Shown here piece by piece: positions 1 through 9,457 of a stretch of 64,000 nt of DNA. The notes under the pieces are model-generated. The model was given only the letters and a program-made list of their open reading frames with translations. It had not been told where the DNA came from and searched no databases. The position numbers were made by a program, and so were the translations under genes. The first letter of the stretch is position 1; the number at the start of each line of letters is the position of its first letter. Origin of the DNA: Vibrio sp. Isolate34 (GTDB taxonomy: Bacteria; Pseudomonadota; Gammaproteobacteria; Enterobacterales; Vibrionaceae); the NCBI RefSeq assembly GCF_022397915.1, contig NZ_JAKEUO010000001.1, forward strand, positions 295,742 to 359,741. The letters are read 5' to 3'.

Positions 1-158
1 CGGTTCGAGATTTGTAGGCCTGCAGCGTCATCTTTTGCGCTGTTGATTTTAGAACCTGAAGCTAGACGCTCCATTGATGTTTGTTGTGCGCTGTTTGCGT
101 TGTTTAGGTAACGTTGCGCTGTCATCGCTGAAACGTTTGTATTTACATTCACTGCCAT
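1..158 (-). CDS. Flagellin, N-terminal part (cut by window start)
   Basis: Only the first 52 or so residues are inside the window; they begin [19 protein letters not shown] and run into the conserved D0/D1 helix ([20 protein letters not shown]), the part of flagellin that packs the inner filament tube. An ATG at 156-158 is preceded by the ribosome site GGAGAA at about 165-170. It is a close paralog of the flagellin at 821-1957. The sigma-28 box at 241-267 suggests a late, FliA-dependent flagellin (the flaC position in V. cholerae, from memory), unlike the neighbouring sigma-54 flagellin. The exact paralog name cannot be fixed without the rest of the gene. Confidence 0.93.
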   Translation of the reverse strand, partial: MAVNVNTNVSAMTAQRYLNNANSAQQTSMERLASGSKINSAKDDAAGLQISN

Positions 159-240
159 GGTGATTTCTCCAATTGATTTTCCGGTATAGCGGTTTCCGAC
201 GTCTCGGAAAACCAAAGTAGTTCTCTCAAAGTTACTTTTA

Positions 241-267
241 ATAACGGCGCGAAATTCAGAAGCTTTA
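241..267 (-). promoter_or_regulatory. Sigma-28 (FliA) promoter of the partial flagellin gene
   Basis: On the minus strand TAAA (264-267) is followed after exactly 15 bases by GCCGTTAT (241-248), against the FliA consensus TAAA-N15-GCCGATAA. It lies about 80 bases upstream of the flagellin ATG. Confidence 0.65.
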
Positions 268-589
268 GAAAAACTTTCAAAAAACCAAAAAAAAAATTAC
301 TAAATTAATATTTTTCAGACACTTAATAGTTACAGTTTTCTATAACAACTACAGACCTCAATTGATAAAAGATCTCGAACTGTTCAAAAAACAGACTGAT
401 CACAGTAGAAATAGGTCAACGTATAAAAATGATCGATCAGCAAAGATCTTCTATGCGGACAGATTTAGTACATTGAGGTCGGCTATTTTCCGCGGTAGCA
501 GATAAAGTTAATTCAAGGTTGAGAACTGGAGTTGAGAAGCGGCCAGACGAACTAAGTAGATAGCGAAGAAACAGAAAGGTAAACGTCAG

Positions 590-628
590 AAAGGAAAAAG
601 CCCCTTTTCCTTTGAGAGAACCGGGGCT
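590..628 (-). terminator. Terminator region downstream of flaA
   Basis: Read on the minus strand, AGCCCC (623-628) pairs with GGGGCT (599-604) and is followed by a short T run. A second inverted repeat, AAAGGAAAA at 590-598 with TTTTCCTTT at 605-613, shares bases with the first hairpin, so the two are mutually exclusive. Confidence 0.55.
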
Positions 629-820
629 AGTTGGCGCGTCAGAGCCTGTGTGGAGATCATCGAGAAATGAACACATTTCCGACTCGCCGTTGCATTCTTA
701 CCGTAAAAATGGATAGCAGGTGAGAGATGAGAGAGCTAAACACCCAATAGTAAGTATGCTTGCCAGTTTCCCTTGCTGCATGGCTCACGTCTGAACACGA
801 GCAGCAAGTTCAACCAATAA

Positions 821-1957
821 CTATTGCAATAGTGACATTGCAGAGTTAGGCAATTGTTTTGCTTGAGCAAGTATTGAAGTACCCGCTTGTTGCAGAATTT
901 GTGATTTAGTCATTTGCGTCGTCTCTTTCGCAAAGTCCGTATCTTTGATTCGGCTGTTTGAAGCGTCTACGTTCTCTTGTACGTTTGCCAAGTTATTAAT
1001 ACTGTGGCTTAGACGGTTCTGTTTCGCACCCAAATCAGCACGCTGTGAATCTACGTACTTCATTGCAGAATCAATCACACTGATTGCGTTCTGTGAGCCT
1101 GCAACGCTTGTTAGGCTGATATCTTGAACTGATGTAGCACGGCCTTCACTCTTAATACCTAGCTCAGATGCTAGACCACCAGAGATAGACATCGCACCAT
1201 CTAGATCAGGTTCCGCTACGAATAGCTGTAAACGGCCATCATCGGTAACCGATGCGTTTACTAAATCAGATTGACCATTAATGTAAGTCGCTAGCTCTTC
1301 AATATCGTCACCCGCTTTAGTGTTGATATCTAGAACGATGTCTTCACCCGCTTTGGTTTTGAATTCAAACTTAAGATCGCTCGCTGTTGGCGGCACTTGC
1401 CAATCTTTATCTTTCGCGTTTTCTGAATCGAACGTAGTACCACCCATACGGTAATCATCTGCACGGATACTTGTCAGAGCCATGATCATCGCTTCACCAG
1501 AGTTAGAACCAATCTGGAATGAAGCTTCACCAAACGAACCGTTTAATAGACGACGACCACCAAACGATGTGGTTTCCGCGATACGGTTAAGCTCATCTTG
1601 AAGTGCCATTGACTCTTCGTTCAGTGCAGTACGCTCTGCTGGAGAGTTAGTGCCGTTTGACGATTGAATCGCTAGATCACGCATACGTTGTAGGACGTTG
1701 GTTGATTCGTTCATCGCGCCTTCAGCGGTTTGAGCAATCGAAATACCGTCGTTAGCATTACGCATTGCGACATCAAGACCACGCGATTGCGCTGTTAAGC
1801 GGTTAGAGATTTGCAGACCCGCTGCATCGTCTTTCGCGCTGTTGATCTTATGGCCAGATGACAAACGCTCCATAGAAGTCGCTAAGTCATTAGACGCTTT
1901 ATTCAGGTAACGCTGCGCTGTCATTGCGGAAACGTTAGTACTTACATTAACTGCCAT
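821..1957 (-). CDS. flaA: Flagellin A, the sigma-54-dependent flagellin
   Basis: A 378-residue flagellin with conserved N-terminal ([35 protein letters not shown]) and C-terminal ([34 protein letters not shown]) D0/D1 helices around a variable centre, the usual Vibrio length. The filament is built from several such paralogs. I chose the ATG at 1955-1957 because AGGAG sits just upstream (1963-1967) and every paralog starts MAVNV; an in-frame start 24 bases earlier is less likely. The sigma-54 box at 2097-2112 matches the behaviour of V. cholerae flaA, the one flagellin there that is RpoN-dependent and essential for the filament. The symbol is inferred from that promoter and from position next to flgL. 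Confidence 0.9.
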   Translation of the reverse strand: MAVNVSTNVSAMTAQRYLNKASNDLATSMERLSSGHKINSAKDDAAGLQISNRLTAQSRGLDVAMRNANDGISIAQTAEGAMNESTNVLQRMRDLAIQSSNGTNSPAERTALNEESMALQDELNRIAETTSFGGRRLLNGSFGEASFQIGSNSGEAMIMALTSIRADDYRMGGTTFDSENAKDKDWQVPPTASDLKFEFKTKAGEDIVLDINTKAGDDIEELATYINGQSDLVNASVTDDGRLQLFVAEPDLDGAMSISGGLASELGIKSEGRATSVQDISLTSVAGSQNAISVIDSAMKYVDSQRADLGAKQNRLSHSINNLANVQENVDASNSRIKDTDFAKETTQMTKSQILQQAGTSILAQAKQLPNSAMSLLQ

Positions 1958-2378
1958 TTTGCTCTCCTTATGAGTTCGCAAGCTCTCTGCGAAGCGGCCA
2001 GCTTTACTCTCATATGGATAAGCACTGACCGTGTATTACTCGATAAACCCTATTCAGGATTTAAGATCTGTATTAATCATTTATAACCAATACAGATACA
2101 AGTTGTATGCCAAGTTTAATTTTGTATAAATAATTTTTTAATTAAATAAAAAATCAAAAACTTACACAAAATTAAACGCGATTATGATTATTTGTTCTTT
2201 GAGGGTGAAACAACGTATACCCTCCTGATTGCCGTTTTTTGCCGCTATCTTGAAAAACAAAATGTTTCGTACAAAAAAGCGGCAAACATTGGAGTCATTC
2301 GCACGTATGGCATAGCACATAAGGCAAAGAATCGACTCCGTGATGAACAGCAGTTCACCATTAAATACCGATTGATCA
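1958..2378. other. Non-coding region between flgL and flaA
   Basis: Contains the flaA leader (about 130 bases) and sigma-54 promoter, then an AT-rich stretch. A 9-base inverted repeat (TTTGCCGCT at 2238-2246, AGCGGCAAA at 2278-2286) lies between the genes but lacks a T run in either direction, so it is not a convincing terminator. The short plus-strand frame at 2192-2392 looks like noise. Confidence 0.5.
2097..2112 (-). promoter_or_regulatory. Sigma-54 promoter of flaA
   Basis: Minus strand reads TGGCAT-N5-TTGTA (consensus TGGCAC-N5-TTGCA) with the required GG to G spacing. Predicted start near 2085 gives a leader of about 130 bases. FlrC-type activator sites were not resolved. Confidence 0.65.
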
Positions 2379-3569
2379 TTAAATATAGTTAAACAAGGTC
2401 AGGTCTTTAGTTTTGCCAAACGCTTGTTGTGAAGCTTGGAGCGCTCGAGAGTTTTCATTGAACTCAATGATGGCTTTCGAATAATCCAAGTCTTCAAAGT
2501 TGCTTTTCGCTTTCGCCAAAGACAACTTAAAATCTTCATGTTGTTGTTCTTGAATATCCAAGGTACTCAAGCGGGCACCGACATCGGTTCTCGCCTTGGT
2601 TAAATGGATAAACGCAGCATGAAACTCTTCTGTTACTTGGTGCAATTTCGCCGTTGCCGATGCATCCGACACAGGGTTTTCTGCCTGTTCTGCCGCCTCT
2701 TTGAACGTATCAAAGATAGAGAATGTCTCTCTCGGCTCTAAGGTGATGGAATCACCCTTAGTGATCTGGCCTTTGATTTGAATATTCAGCCCTTCGTAGA
2801 CAATGCCTGTCGATGGATCAAAATCTTCTGCCGCAACCACTGCGCCGTCTTTTTCAAGCTGATAAGCAAACTTACCCGTCTGCATGTCGACAAAAGTCAC
2901 TTTATAAGTAGACCCATCTTCATCGCTGTTGGTCGCACGCCCGAGCAATAACTCAGACGCAGGTTCAAGCTCATATTGAGGTTCGTAATCACCGAACGGG
3001 TTGTCTATTTCCATAAACATCTTGCTGCCAGGATCATTCATCGCCATTTCAAAGCTGCTTGCCACACGCATCTTGCGTTGGTAGTCATCACCTTGATAGG
3101 TCACATTCCCTTCGTTATCTCGAAAGAAAGGCTGATTCTTCGGCTTAGTGCCCGCGAATGTATAGTTGCCCGACTCATCTTGAGAATTGGCCAAGTGTAG
3201 GAAGTTATTCGCTAGCTCTTGGATCTCACGCTTTTTCGCTAAACGGTCTTCAGGGGAAAGCGCACCGTTGATCATTTCCATCACGGTTCGCTTTGCTTCA
3301 TCAGCAAAGCCTTCAGTGTTTGAGACTAATACCTCATGATGCTCAAGACGGTTTCTGACCAAAGTAATCGCATCAACATATTGCTTAAGCTGCTCTGATT
3401 GTTGACCGATGTTTTGCAAATAGTGCGTCGCTAACGGGTCATCACTCGGCGACTGCAGCTTCTTACCAGAAGCGAGTTGCGCTTGGTTGTGATGCACCTT
3501 GTTCTCTTGGCGGCGCAAGTCATTTTGTACTGACTGATAGTTGTGGAAGCTAGAAATACGATTCAACAT
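2379..3569 (-). CDS. flgL: Flagellar hook-filament junction protein FlgL (HAP3)
   Basis: A 396-residue protein with the flagellin-like N-terminal signature (MLNRISSFHNYQSVQND, then GKKLQSPSDDP) and a C-terminal helix (DYSKAIIEFNENSRALQASQ) typical of FlgL. It forms the second junction ring between hook and filament. ATG at 3567-3569 with AGGAAGT upstream. It follows flgK by 9 bases and shares the flgK sigma-54 promoter at 5517-5532. The central domain is variable, as in the family. Confidence 0.96.
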   Translation of the reverse strand: MLNRISSFHNYQSVQNDLRRQENKVHHNQAQLASGKKLQSPSDDPLATHYLQNIGQQSEQLKQYVDAITLVRNRLEHHEVLVSNTEGFADEAKRTVMEMINGALSPEDRLAKKREIQELANNFLHLANSQDESGNYTFAGTKPKNQPFFRDNEGNVTYQGDDYQRKMRVASSFEMAMNDPGSKMFMEIDNPFGDYEPQYELEPASELLLGRATNSDEDGSTYKVTFVDMQTGKFAYQLEKDGAVVAAEDFDPSTGIVYEGLNIQIKGQITKGDSITLEPRETFSIFDTFKEAAEQAENPVSDASATAKLHQVTEEFHAAFIHLTKARTDVGARLSTLDIQEQQHEDFKLSLAKAKSNFEDLDYSKAIIEFNENSRALQASQQAFGKTKDLTLFNYI

Positions 3570-3578
3570 TTATACTTC

Positions 3579-5459
3579 CTACCTCAGAGCCAAAATAGTA
3601 TTAAAGGTGTCATTGGCTGCTTGCATGATGCGTGAAGAAGCCATGTACGCTTGCTGAAATTTCATCATATTTGCCGCTTCTTCATCGAGGTTAACCCCCG
3701 AGATCGAAGCAATACGTTCTTGAGCTGACTGCTTTTCTAGCGTTGCGATATCACTCAAGCGATTTGCCGTTGAAGACTTCAAGCCCATATTGGTATTCAA
3801 GTTATGGTAAAGGTCTAGAATCGTAGACTCACCATCGTTCAAGATCTTGCCCGTTTGAAGATCTTGCAGCTTACGTAAGTTGCCATTGTCACCTTCTGAT
3901 GGGACAAGGTTTGCCGTAAATTTGTCGTTTGCCAACGCGCCTGCCGTTAACTCGAAGGTCGTGCCGTTAATCGTCACCGGCCCTTGTGGCGGATACGGTT
4001 GAGGCTGCATTAAGATATTGCCTTTTGGATCCGTCACAGCAAACTGCTCGCCCTTTGGTGACACAATCACTTCAAACTCACGCAGTTGGCCTGCCTCTAG
4101 GATTTTGAAGCCAGCGGTACCTTTGGCAAACGTTGTGGATGCTTCATAGCTTTGTGCAGCAATGTCTTTCGGATCTGTGGTTTCCATGTGAATCTGCGCG
4201 GCAAAATTACGCGTCGGACGCAGTAACAGCTTTTCACCAAGTTCAGGCGGATTACGAATTTCGACGCGCATACCATCAAGATAAAACGCGTTGCCACTCG
4301 AATCGGTCGTCACCTTAACGGTTTCGCCATTCGGCTTAGTCACGACATAATCACTGCCGTCATACTTAAGGCCGTATTCGCCACCTTTTAAGGCAGAGGT
4401 GTCATCGATATATACCGCAACATCGGCTTTTGACTGCCCACTAGCCGTAACACGAGATTTTGCCACCAGTTCTGAGTTCACATCGGTAAACAGGTCCTTA
4501 CCCACGTTGCCGTTGAGATCCAAACCTTGCTCTTGAAGACTATTTACCTTGTACGAAAACGCCGTCGCCAAACGACCAAGCTCATCCATAATTGCTGGAA
4601 TATGCTCGTCTCGCATGTCTAACATGGCACCGATTTTTCCGTCGATATCACTGCTGGTGATCGGTTTTAAAGACTTTCCTTCAACAATCGCCAAGCGACG
4701 CTGATGCGCATCGGGCAAGCCATCAACCATTTTCAGTTGGCTTGCTTCACTACCTGAAACCAAGGTGTGGCCATTGCCGATATGGACGTTAAATCCTTCG
4801 GCATTTGAGCGCGGCGTTACCGTTACTTTGGTGTAACCAGAAAGCTCATTAATCAGCTTTTCGTGCTGATCTCGCAGGTCGTTATGTGGCCCAGGAGTTC
4901 GCATCATTAAGCGTTGTACGTCACGGATCTCGTAAGCCAGTTGGTTAACTCGCTCGATACCCATGTCTAATTTTTTGTTCGTAGAATCAGACTGTTGGCG
5001 AACCGTTTCATGAAACTCATTCAACGTTTTACTTAATAGCCCAGCCTTTTCTAATACAACCTTTCGCGCACCAACATCATTCGGTGTATCGGCCAGTGTT
5101 TTAACCGAATCAAACCACTCGTTGAGGTTTTCAGGGATCTTCTTCGAAGCCACCGATGACAACATGCTCGACAGCATATCTAGGTTCGCTTCGGTATCAC
5201 CTTTGTTGGCGGCATTGGTTGTCGATAGGTTAAGTTCATTGACGGCAAATTGATCCCAAGAGCGGCGAACATTTTCCACATGCACACCCATGCCGTAGGT
5301 TTGACCACCGTACTGGCGCGGGTCATTTACACCTTGAATCACAGATTGGCGGCTATAGCCCTCTGTGTTGGCGTTAGAAATGTTATGACCTGTGGTGTTT
5401 AGCTGTCTCTGAGCGGTAAGAACACTTTGTGCCCCTACATTCAGAAGATCCGACGCCAT
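3579..5459 (-). CDS. flgK: Flagellar hook-associated protein FlgK (HAP1)
   Basis: A 626-residue protein of normal Vibrio length. The N-terminus (MASDLLNVGAQSVLTAQRQL, then HNISNANTEGYSRQ) is the rod/hook/HAP family motif; the C-terminus (GVNLDEEAANMMKFQQAYMA, then SRIMQAANDTFNTIL) is the FlgK/FlgE C-terminal domain. FlgK is the first junction ring, joining hook to FlgL and filament, and is exported by the flagellar type III system. First gene of a flgKL unit with its own perfect sigma-54 promoter. Confidence 0.97.
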   Translation of the reverse strand: MASDLLNVGAQSVLTAQRQLNTTGHNISNANTEGYSRQSVIQGVNDPRQYGGQTYGMGVHVENVRRSWDQFAVNELNLSTTNAANKGDTEANLDMLSSMLSSVASKKIPENLNEWFDSVKTLADTPNDVGARKVVLEKAGLLSKTLNEFHETVRQQSDSTNKKLDMGIERVNQLAYEIRDVQRLMMRTPGPHNDLRDQHEKLINELSGYTKVTVTPRSNAEGFNVHIGNGHTLVSGSEASQLKMVDGLPDAHQRRLAIVEGKSLKPITSSDIDGKIGAMLDMRDEHIPAIMDELGRLATAFSYKVNSLQEQGLDLNGNVGKDLFTDVNSELVAKSRVTASGQSKADVAVYIDDTSALKGGEYGLKYDGSDYVVTKPNGETVKVTTDSSGNAFYLDGMRVEIRNPPELGEKLLLRPTRNFAAQIHMETTDPKDIAAQSYEASTTFAKGTAGFKILEAGQLREFEVIVSPKGEQFAVTDPKGNILMQPQPYPPQGPVTINGTTFELTAGALANDKFTANLVPSEGDNGNLRKLQDLQTGKILNDGESTILDLYHNLNTNMGLKSSTANRLSDIATLEKQSAQERIASISGVNLDEEAANMMKFQQAYMASSRIMQAANDTFNTILALR

Positions 5460-5516
5460 AATGCCCCCAAAAAACTTAACAAAATCAGGATGAACTGATT
5501 AACTACCAGTTTAAAA

Positions 5517-5532
5517 AGCAATATATGTGCCA
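5517..5532 (-). promoter_or_regulatory. Sigma-54 promoter of flgKL
   Basis: Minus strand reads TGGCAC-ATATA-TTGCT, a full match to the RpoN consensus with correct spacing. It lies 58 bases upstream of the flgK ATG and downstream of the flgJ terminator, which makes flgKL an independent unit. Confidence 0.85.
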
Positions 5533-5620
5533 ATAGGGATAGATAAGAACTAAAGGACAATAATTTATTGAAGTGTAAGGAGATAACTTTGGGTAACGCG
5601 GCAGAGTTTGAGGTGATGGA

Positions 5621-5649
5621 TAAGAAAAGAGCCTGCCAATGGCAAGCTC
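5621..5649 (-). terminator. Rho-independent terminator after flgJ
   Basis: GAGCTTGCCA / TGGCAGGCTC (one mismatch, arms at 5629-5638 and 5640-5649) followed on the minus strand by TTTTCTTA. It ends the flgFGHIJ unit. Confidence 0.8.
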
Positions 5650-5669
5650 TCAATGTTCATTAAAGGTGA

Positions 5670-6587
5670 TTAGTTCATCTCATCAATCTTGGCTTTAACG
5701 CGCAATACCTTATCAGCATAGTTAGGGTCAGTTGCGTAACCCGCTTGGTGAATACCTTTGATGAAATTCTCTGAGTTACCCTGGTGCTGCAATGCCGTTT
5801 CGTATCTTGGGTTTTCGTTCAAGAACTTCACATAGTCATTAAAGCTGTCTTCAAAGTTTGAGTAAGAACGGAAAGACGCCGACTCTTTAACAGCTGTTTT
5901 ACCATGGAACTCAAGAGTTTGAGTCGCGACCTTATCGCCCTTCCAGCTTCTGTCCGCTTTGATGTTGAATAGGTTATTACTGTTACCTAGTGAGTTCTTA
6001 ACCATTTTAGAACCCCAACCTGTCTCAAGTGCCGCTTGCGCCAATAGTAGAGATGAATCCACACCAAGCGCGCTTGCTGCTTTTTCAGCATAAGGCTTCA
6101 TTGAGGTAACAAACGACTCTGGAGAATCGAAAGAGATGGGTTGTTTTACCGCTGACACAGATTGTACTTCAGATGCTCTATCTTCTGAGCGACCTGAGTA
6201 TTGAGGTCTTTGCAGTGAAGTATCAAAGCCTTCATTACGAACCTTATCCTCTGTCGCGTCGCTTGCTTGGCCCGCGCTTAACTGCGCGACAATCATATCC
6301 GCAAGACCTAACGAACCTGAAGCACTCAGCTCACTCGCCATTTGGTCATCTTGCATCTGACGATAGAACTGTTCGTTCTGGCTGTTCAACATGTCTGACT
6401 TGAAGCTTGAGTTCGCATCACGCATCGACTTAAACAACATCGAAGTAAAAATCGATTCAAACTGTTTTGCCGCAGCGGTCAATGCTTCTTTTTCGCTGCC
6501 CTCTTCACCATTTACCGCCTGTTGACGAAGACGGTCAAGGCTGCCGATATCGTGAATAAAGCCGATGTCATTGTTATTCTTAATCAT
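5670..6587 (-). CDS. flgJ: Flagellar rod-capping protein / peptidoglycan hydrolase FlgJ
   Basis: A 305-residue two-domain protein. Residues about 30-110 are the rod-binding domain (AAKQFESIFTSMLFKSMRDA), which acts as scaffold for rod assembly. Residues about 150-300 are a glucosaminidase-type hydrolase (LLLAQAALETGWGSKMV, the E of LETGWG being the likely catalytic residue) that opens the murein for the rod. The single-polypeptide fusion is the gamma-proteobacterial form. It follows flgI by 10 bases. Confidence 0.96.
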   Translation of the reverse strand: MIKNNNDIGFIHDIGSLDRLRQQAVNGEEGSEKEALTAAAKQFESIFTSMLFKSMRDANSSFKSDMLNSQNEQFYRQMQDDQMASELSASGSLGLADMIVAQLSAGQASDATEDKVRNEGFDTSLQRPQYSGRSEDRASEVQSVSAVKQPISFDSPESFVTSMKPYAEKAASALGVDSSLLLAQAALETGWGSKMVKNSLGNSNNLFNIKADRSWKGDKVATQTLEFHGKTAVKESASFRSYSNFEDSFNDYVKFLNENPRYETALQHQGNSENFIKGIHQAGYATDPNYADKVLRVKAKIDEMN

Positions 6588-6597
6588 GCTTTATTCC

Positions 6598-7689
6598 TTA
6601 GATAATGATCAATTGGCCTTCAATCGCACCCGCTTGTTTCAGTGCTTGAAGGATTGCCATTAAATCAGAAGGCGCTGCGCCTACTTCGTTGACTGCGCGA
6701 ACCAAATCATCCAGCGTTAAGCCCGGTTCAAACTTGAACATCTTGCCATCAGCTTCCGTTACTTCGATATCTGAATCAGGAACGACTACCGTTTGACCAC
6801 CTGAAAATGCATTCGGCTGGCTTACATTGAGGTTTTCTTTGATAGCAACCGTCATACCACCGTGCGTTACCGCTGCCGCTTTTAGGCGAACGTGCTTGCC
6901 AACCACAATCGTACCTGTACGAGAGTTGACGATGATTTTTGCAGAGCCTTCAGCAGGGTCGAACTCGATGTTTTCGATAGCCGACAAGAATGCCACACGC
7001 TGGCTGATTTCACGCGGTGCACGAACTTTTACTGAAGTTGCGTCGACCGCTGAAGCCATTTGTGGACCTAGGAAATTATTAACCGCATCAGCCATACGCT
7101 GAGCCGTTGTGAAATCTGATTGGATTAGGTTGAAGGTGATGTAGTCACCACGACCGAATGGCGTTGGGATCTCTTGTTCAACCGTTGCACCGCTAGAGAT
7201 GATGCCAACGTTGGGGTTGTTACCGACAATCTTAGAACCGTCGTTACCTTGTGCACTAAAACCACTTACCACCAAGTTACCTTGCGCTACCGCATACACT
7301 TGGCCATCAAGACCTTTTAGGAAGGTTTGTAGCAGCGTACCACCACGTAAGCTTTTTGCCGAACCGATAGAAGATACGGTTACGTCAACTTCCTGACCTT
7401 GCTTGGAGAAGGCTGGCAGTTCAGCAGTCACAATAACAGCCGCGACGTTTTTGGTTTTTGGTTTAGTGCCGGGCGGCAATTGGATGCCAAAATTTTGCAG
7501 CATTGCGTTAAATGTTTGATCGGTAAAGGGAGTTGTCTCACCAGTACCCGGCAAGCCTGTGACCAAACCATAACCGACAAGTTGGTTACTACGAACACCC
7601 GCCACTTTTGCCACGTCTTTAATACGCGCAGCATGAGCACTGGTGGCAAGAAATAGCATGCCGAATAGTACGAGTGTCAGTTTTTTCAT
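6598..7689 (-). CDS. flgI: Flagellar P-ring protein FlgI
   Basis: A 363-residue periplasmic protein with a signal peptide ([20 protein letters not shown], cleavage likely after AHA) and the family blocks [20 protein letters not shown] and [20 protein letters not shown]. It polymerises around the distal rod as the P ring with FlgA as chaperone; in Vibrio the T ring (MotX/MotY) and the FlgT H ring sit on it. Part of flgFGHIJ. Confidence 0.97.
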   Translation of the reverse strand: MKKLTLVLFGMLFLATSAHAARIKDVAKVAGVRSNQLVGYGLVTGLPGTGETTPFTDQTFNAMLQNFGIQLPPGTKPKTKNVAAVIVTAELPAFSKQGQEVDVTVSSIGSAKSLRGGTLLQTFLKGLDGQVYAVAQGNLVVSGFSAQGNDGSKIVGNNPNVGIISSGATVEQEIPTPFGRGDYITFNLIQSDFTTAQRMADAVNNFLGPQMASAVDATSVKVRAPREISQRVAFLSAIENIEFDPAEGSAKIIVNSRTGTIVVGKHVRLKAAAVTHGGMTVAIKENLNVSQPNAFSGGQTVVVPDSDIEVTEADGKMFKFEPGLTLDDLVRAVNEVGAAPSDLMAILQALKQAGAIEGQLIII

Positions 7690-7782
7690 TGAGTAACCTG
7701 TCTGTATTGCTTTAATTTATAATGAGTTAGCTTGAAATTAGATAATTACGAGAAAGTCAGTAAGCCGACACTCTCTCAAGCT

Positions 7783-8559
7783 CTACAGAGATACATTAAA
7801 GAATCGTGCCAAGAATCCAGGCTCTTGCATATCTTTTTGCACGCCAGTACCAGAGTATTGAATTCGTGCGTTAGAAACACGGTTTGAAGCGATGGTGTTT
7901 TCGAAGTCAATATCATCAGGACGGATGGTGCCGCTTAGGCGGATATACTCATCACCCGTGTTCAGTGTCATCCACTTTTCGCCACGAACCACTAGGTTAC
8001 CATTGGCTAAGACTTCGATAACTTCAACGGTAATGTAGCCGCTGATGCTGTTACTTTGGTTGGCTGACGCATCACCCGCAAAGGTATTGGTGTTGCTCAG
8101 GTCATAAGAGAAGTTGTACTTGTCGATCGTCAGCTCTTGGCCGCCAACAGCTAGAGGCTCCATCGATGCATCGTTCGACTTAGACATGTCAGCATTAGCT
8201 TTTTTGGTCGCTCGAGTGTTCTCATCCAGCGCTACGGTAATAATGTCACCGATACCACGCGGTTTTGAGTCATCGTACATGCTGCCAATATGGTTAATAT
8301 TAAACAGTGAGCCTGTTGCCGCTGCGTAATGCTCTGGTTTTTCTTTTGGATTGATTGGCGCCCATGCTGGGTCACCAGCAATAGGATCGGTTCTACCACG
8401 AAGCGTGTCGATAATGCCAGAGCTTTCTTCTGCCGACTTATCGCCTTCTACCGCATCAACCACTGTGGTCGCGTTCTCTTGCGCTGGTGTCTCAATTGGC
8501 TCCAATACAGAACAGCCAGTCATAGACAAAAACAGGGCTAAACAAAAAATACGTTTCAT
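7783..8559 (-). CDS. flgH: Flagellar L-ring lipoprotein FlgH
   Basis: A 258-residue outer-membrane lipoprotein: signal peptide ending in the lipobox MTGC (Cys 16), then a variable linker and the conserved FlgH body ([40 protein letters not shown]). It forms the L ring, the outer-membrane bushing of the rod. FlgO and FlgP encoded at 17,450-18,526 are its Vibrio outer-membrane partners. It lies 93 bases from flgI with no terminator between. Confidence 0.96.
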   Translation of the reverse strand: MKRIFCLALFLSMTGCSVLEPIETPAQENATTVVDAVEGDKSAEESSGIIDTLRGRTDPIAGDPAWAPINPKEKPEHYAAATGSLFNINHIGSMYDDSKPRGIGDIITVALDENTRATKKANADMSKSNDASMEPLAVGGQELTIDKYNFSYDLSNTNTFAGDASANQSNSISGYITVEVIEVLANGNLVVRGEKWMTLNTGDEYIRLSGTIRPDDIDFENTIASNRVSNARIQYSGTGVQKDMQEPGFLARFFNVSL

Positions 8560-8647
8560 GGCGATATACTCTCAACAAGTCGTTGTAAATAGTAGACAGT
8601 GGCAAACACGTCGATTAATGCGAAACAAGTAAGCGGCAAATAACCAA

Positions 8648-9436
8648 TTACAGCTGCTGGTTAACAAAGCTCATCATCTTGTCTACCGACGAGATAACTT
8701 TCGAGTTCATTTCATAAACACGTTGAGCTTCGATCATATTCACTAGCTCTTCGGTTACGTTTACGTTCGATGTTTCTAGCATCGACTGGCGGATGTTACC
8801 TAGGCCATCAAAACCCGGAACACCTTCTTGTGGGTCACCACTTGCACCTGTCGGCAAGTAAAGGTTTTGACCGACTGGCTCTAAACCGCCTGGGTTTACG
8901 AAGTCTGTAATTGTGATTTGACCTACGACTACGTTGTTTTGCTCACCACGAAGACGAACCGACACTTCACCGTCGTTACCAACCGTTACCGAGATCGCAT
9001 CTTCTGGGATAACGATTTCAGGTTGCAAAGGGTAACCTTGACCCGATGTTACGATTGCGCCATCACCGTTCAGTGTGAACTGACCATTACGGCTGTAACC
9101 TGTTTCACCGTCTGGCATCTCAACTTGGAAGAAGCCGTCGCCTTCAATCATCATATCTAGGCTGTTCGACGTTGTTTGTGCGTTACCGTGCGTGTGAACC
9201 TTTTGAGTAGCCACTACTTTAGAACCGGCACCCAACATCAAACCACTTGGCAGCTCAGTGTTCTGAGACGATTGTCCCCCCGGCTGGTTGATATTCTGAT
9301 AGAACAGGTCTTCAAATACCGCGCGGCTCTTTTTAAAACCAATGGTCGAGGCATTGGCAAGGTTGTTCGAAATCGTTGAGATATTGGTTTGTTGGGCGTC
9401 TAAACCTGTTTTACTTACCCATAATGCTGGATGCAT
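8648..9436 (-). CDS. flgG: Flagellar distal rod protein FlgG
   Basis: A 262-residue rod protein, the standard FlgG length. N-terminal rod motif (MHPALWVSKTGLDAQQTNIS, then NNLANASTIGFKKSRA), central SLDMMIEGDGFFQV block, C-terminal NVTEELVNMIEAQRVYEMNS. It builds the distal rod through the P and L rings. 21 bases after flgF, same unit. Confidence 0.97.
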   Translation of the reverse strand: MHPALWVSKTGLDAQQTNISTISNNLANASTIGFKKSRAVFEDLFYQNINQPGGQSSQNTELPSGLMLGAGSKVVATQKVHTHGNAQTTSNSLDMMIEGDGFFQVEMPDGETGYSRNGQFTLNGDGAIVTSGQGYPLQPEIVIPEDAISVTVGNDGEVSVRLRGEQNNVVVGQITITDFVNPGGLEPVGQNLYLPTGASGDPQEGVPGFDGLGNIRQSMLETSNVNVTEELVNMIEAQRVYEMNSKVISSVDKMMSFVNQQL

Positions 9437-9457
9437 AGCAATTTCCTTTAAATTCTA

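Larger units (their letters stand above)
159..820. other. Non-coding region between the two flagellin genes
   Basis: It holds the leader and sigma-28 promoter of the downstream flagellin (159-267), an AT-rich spacer, and the flaA terminator near 590-628. A 79-codon reading frame at 437-676 has no ribosome site or recognisable sequence and crosses the terminator. I see no gene here. Confidence 0.6.

Noticed and set aside
437..676. 79-codon minus-strand frame downstream of flaA
   Set aside because: No ribosome site, low-complexity composition, and it crosses the flaA terminator.
2238..2286. Inverted repeat TTTGCCGCT/AGCGGCAAA as an flgL terminator
   Set aside because: Loop of 31 bases and no T run after either arm.
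2192..2392. 66-codon plus-strand frame between flaA and flgL
   Set aside because: No ribosome site, overlaps the flgL end, and lies opposite an all-minus flagellar block.
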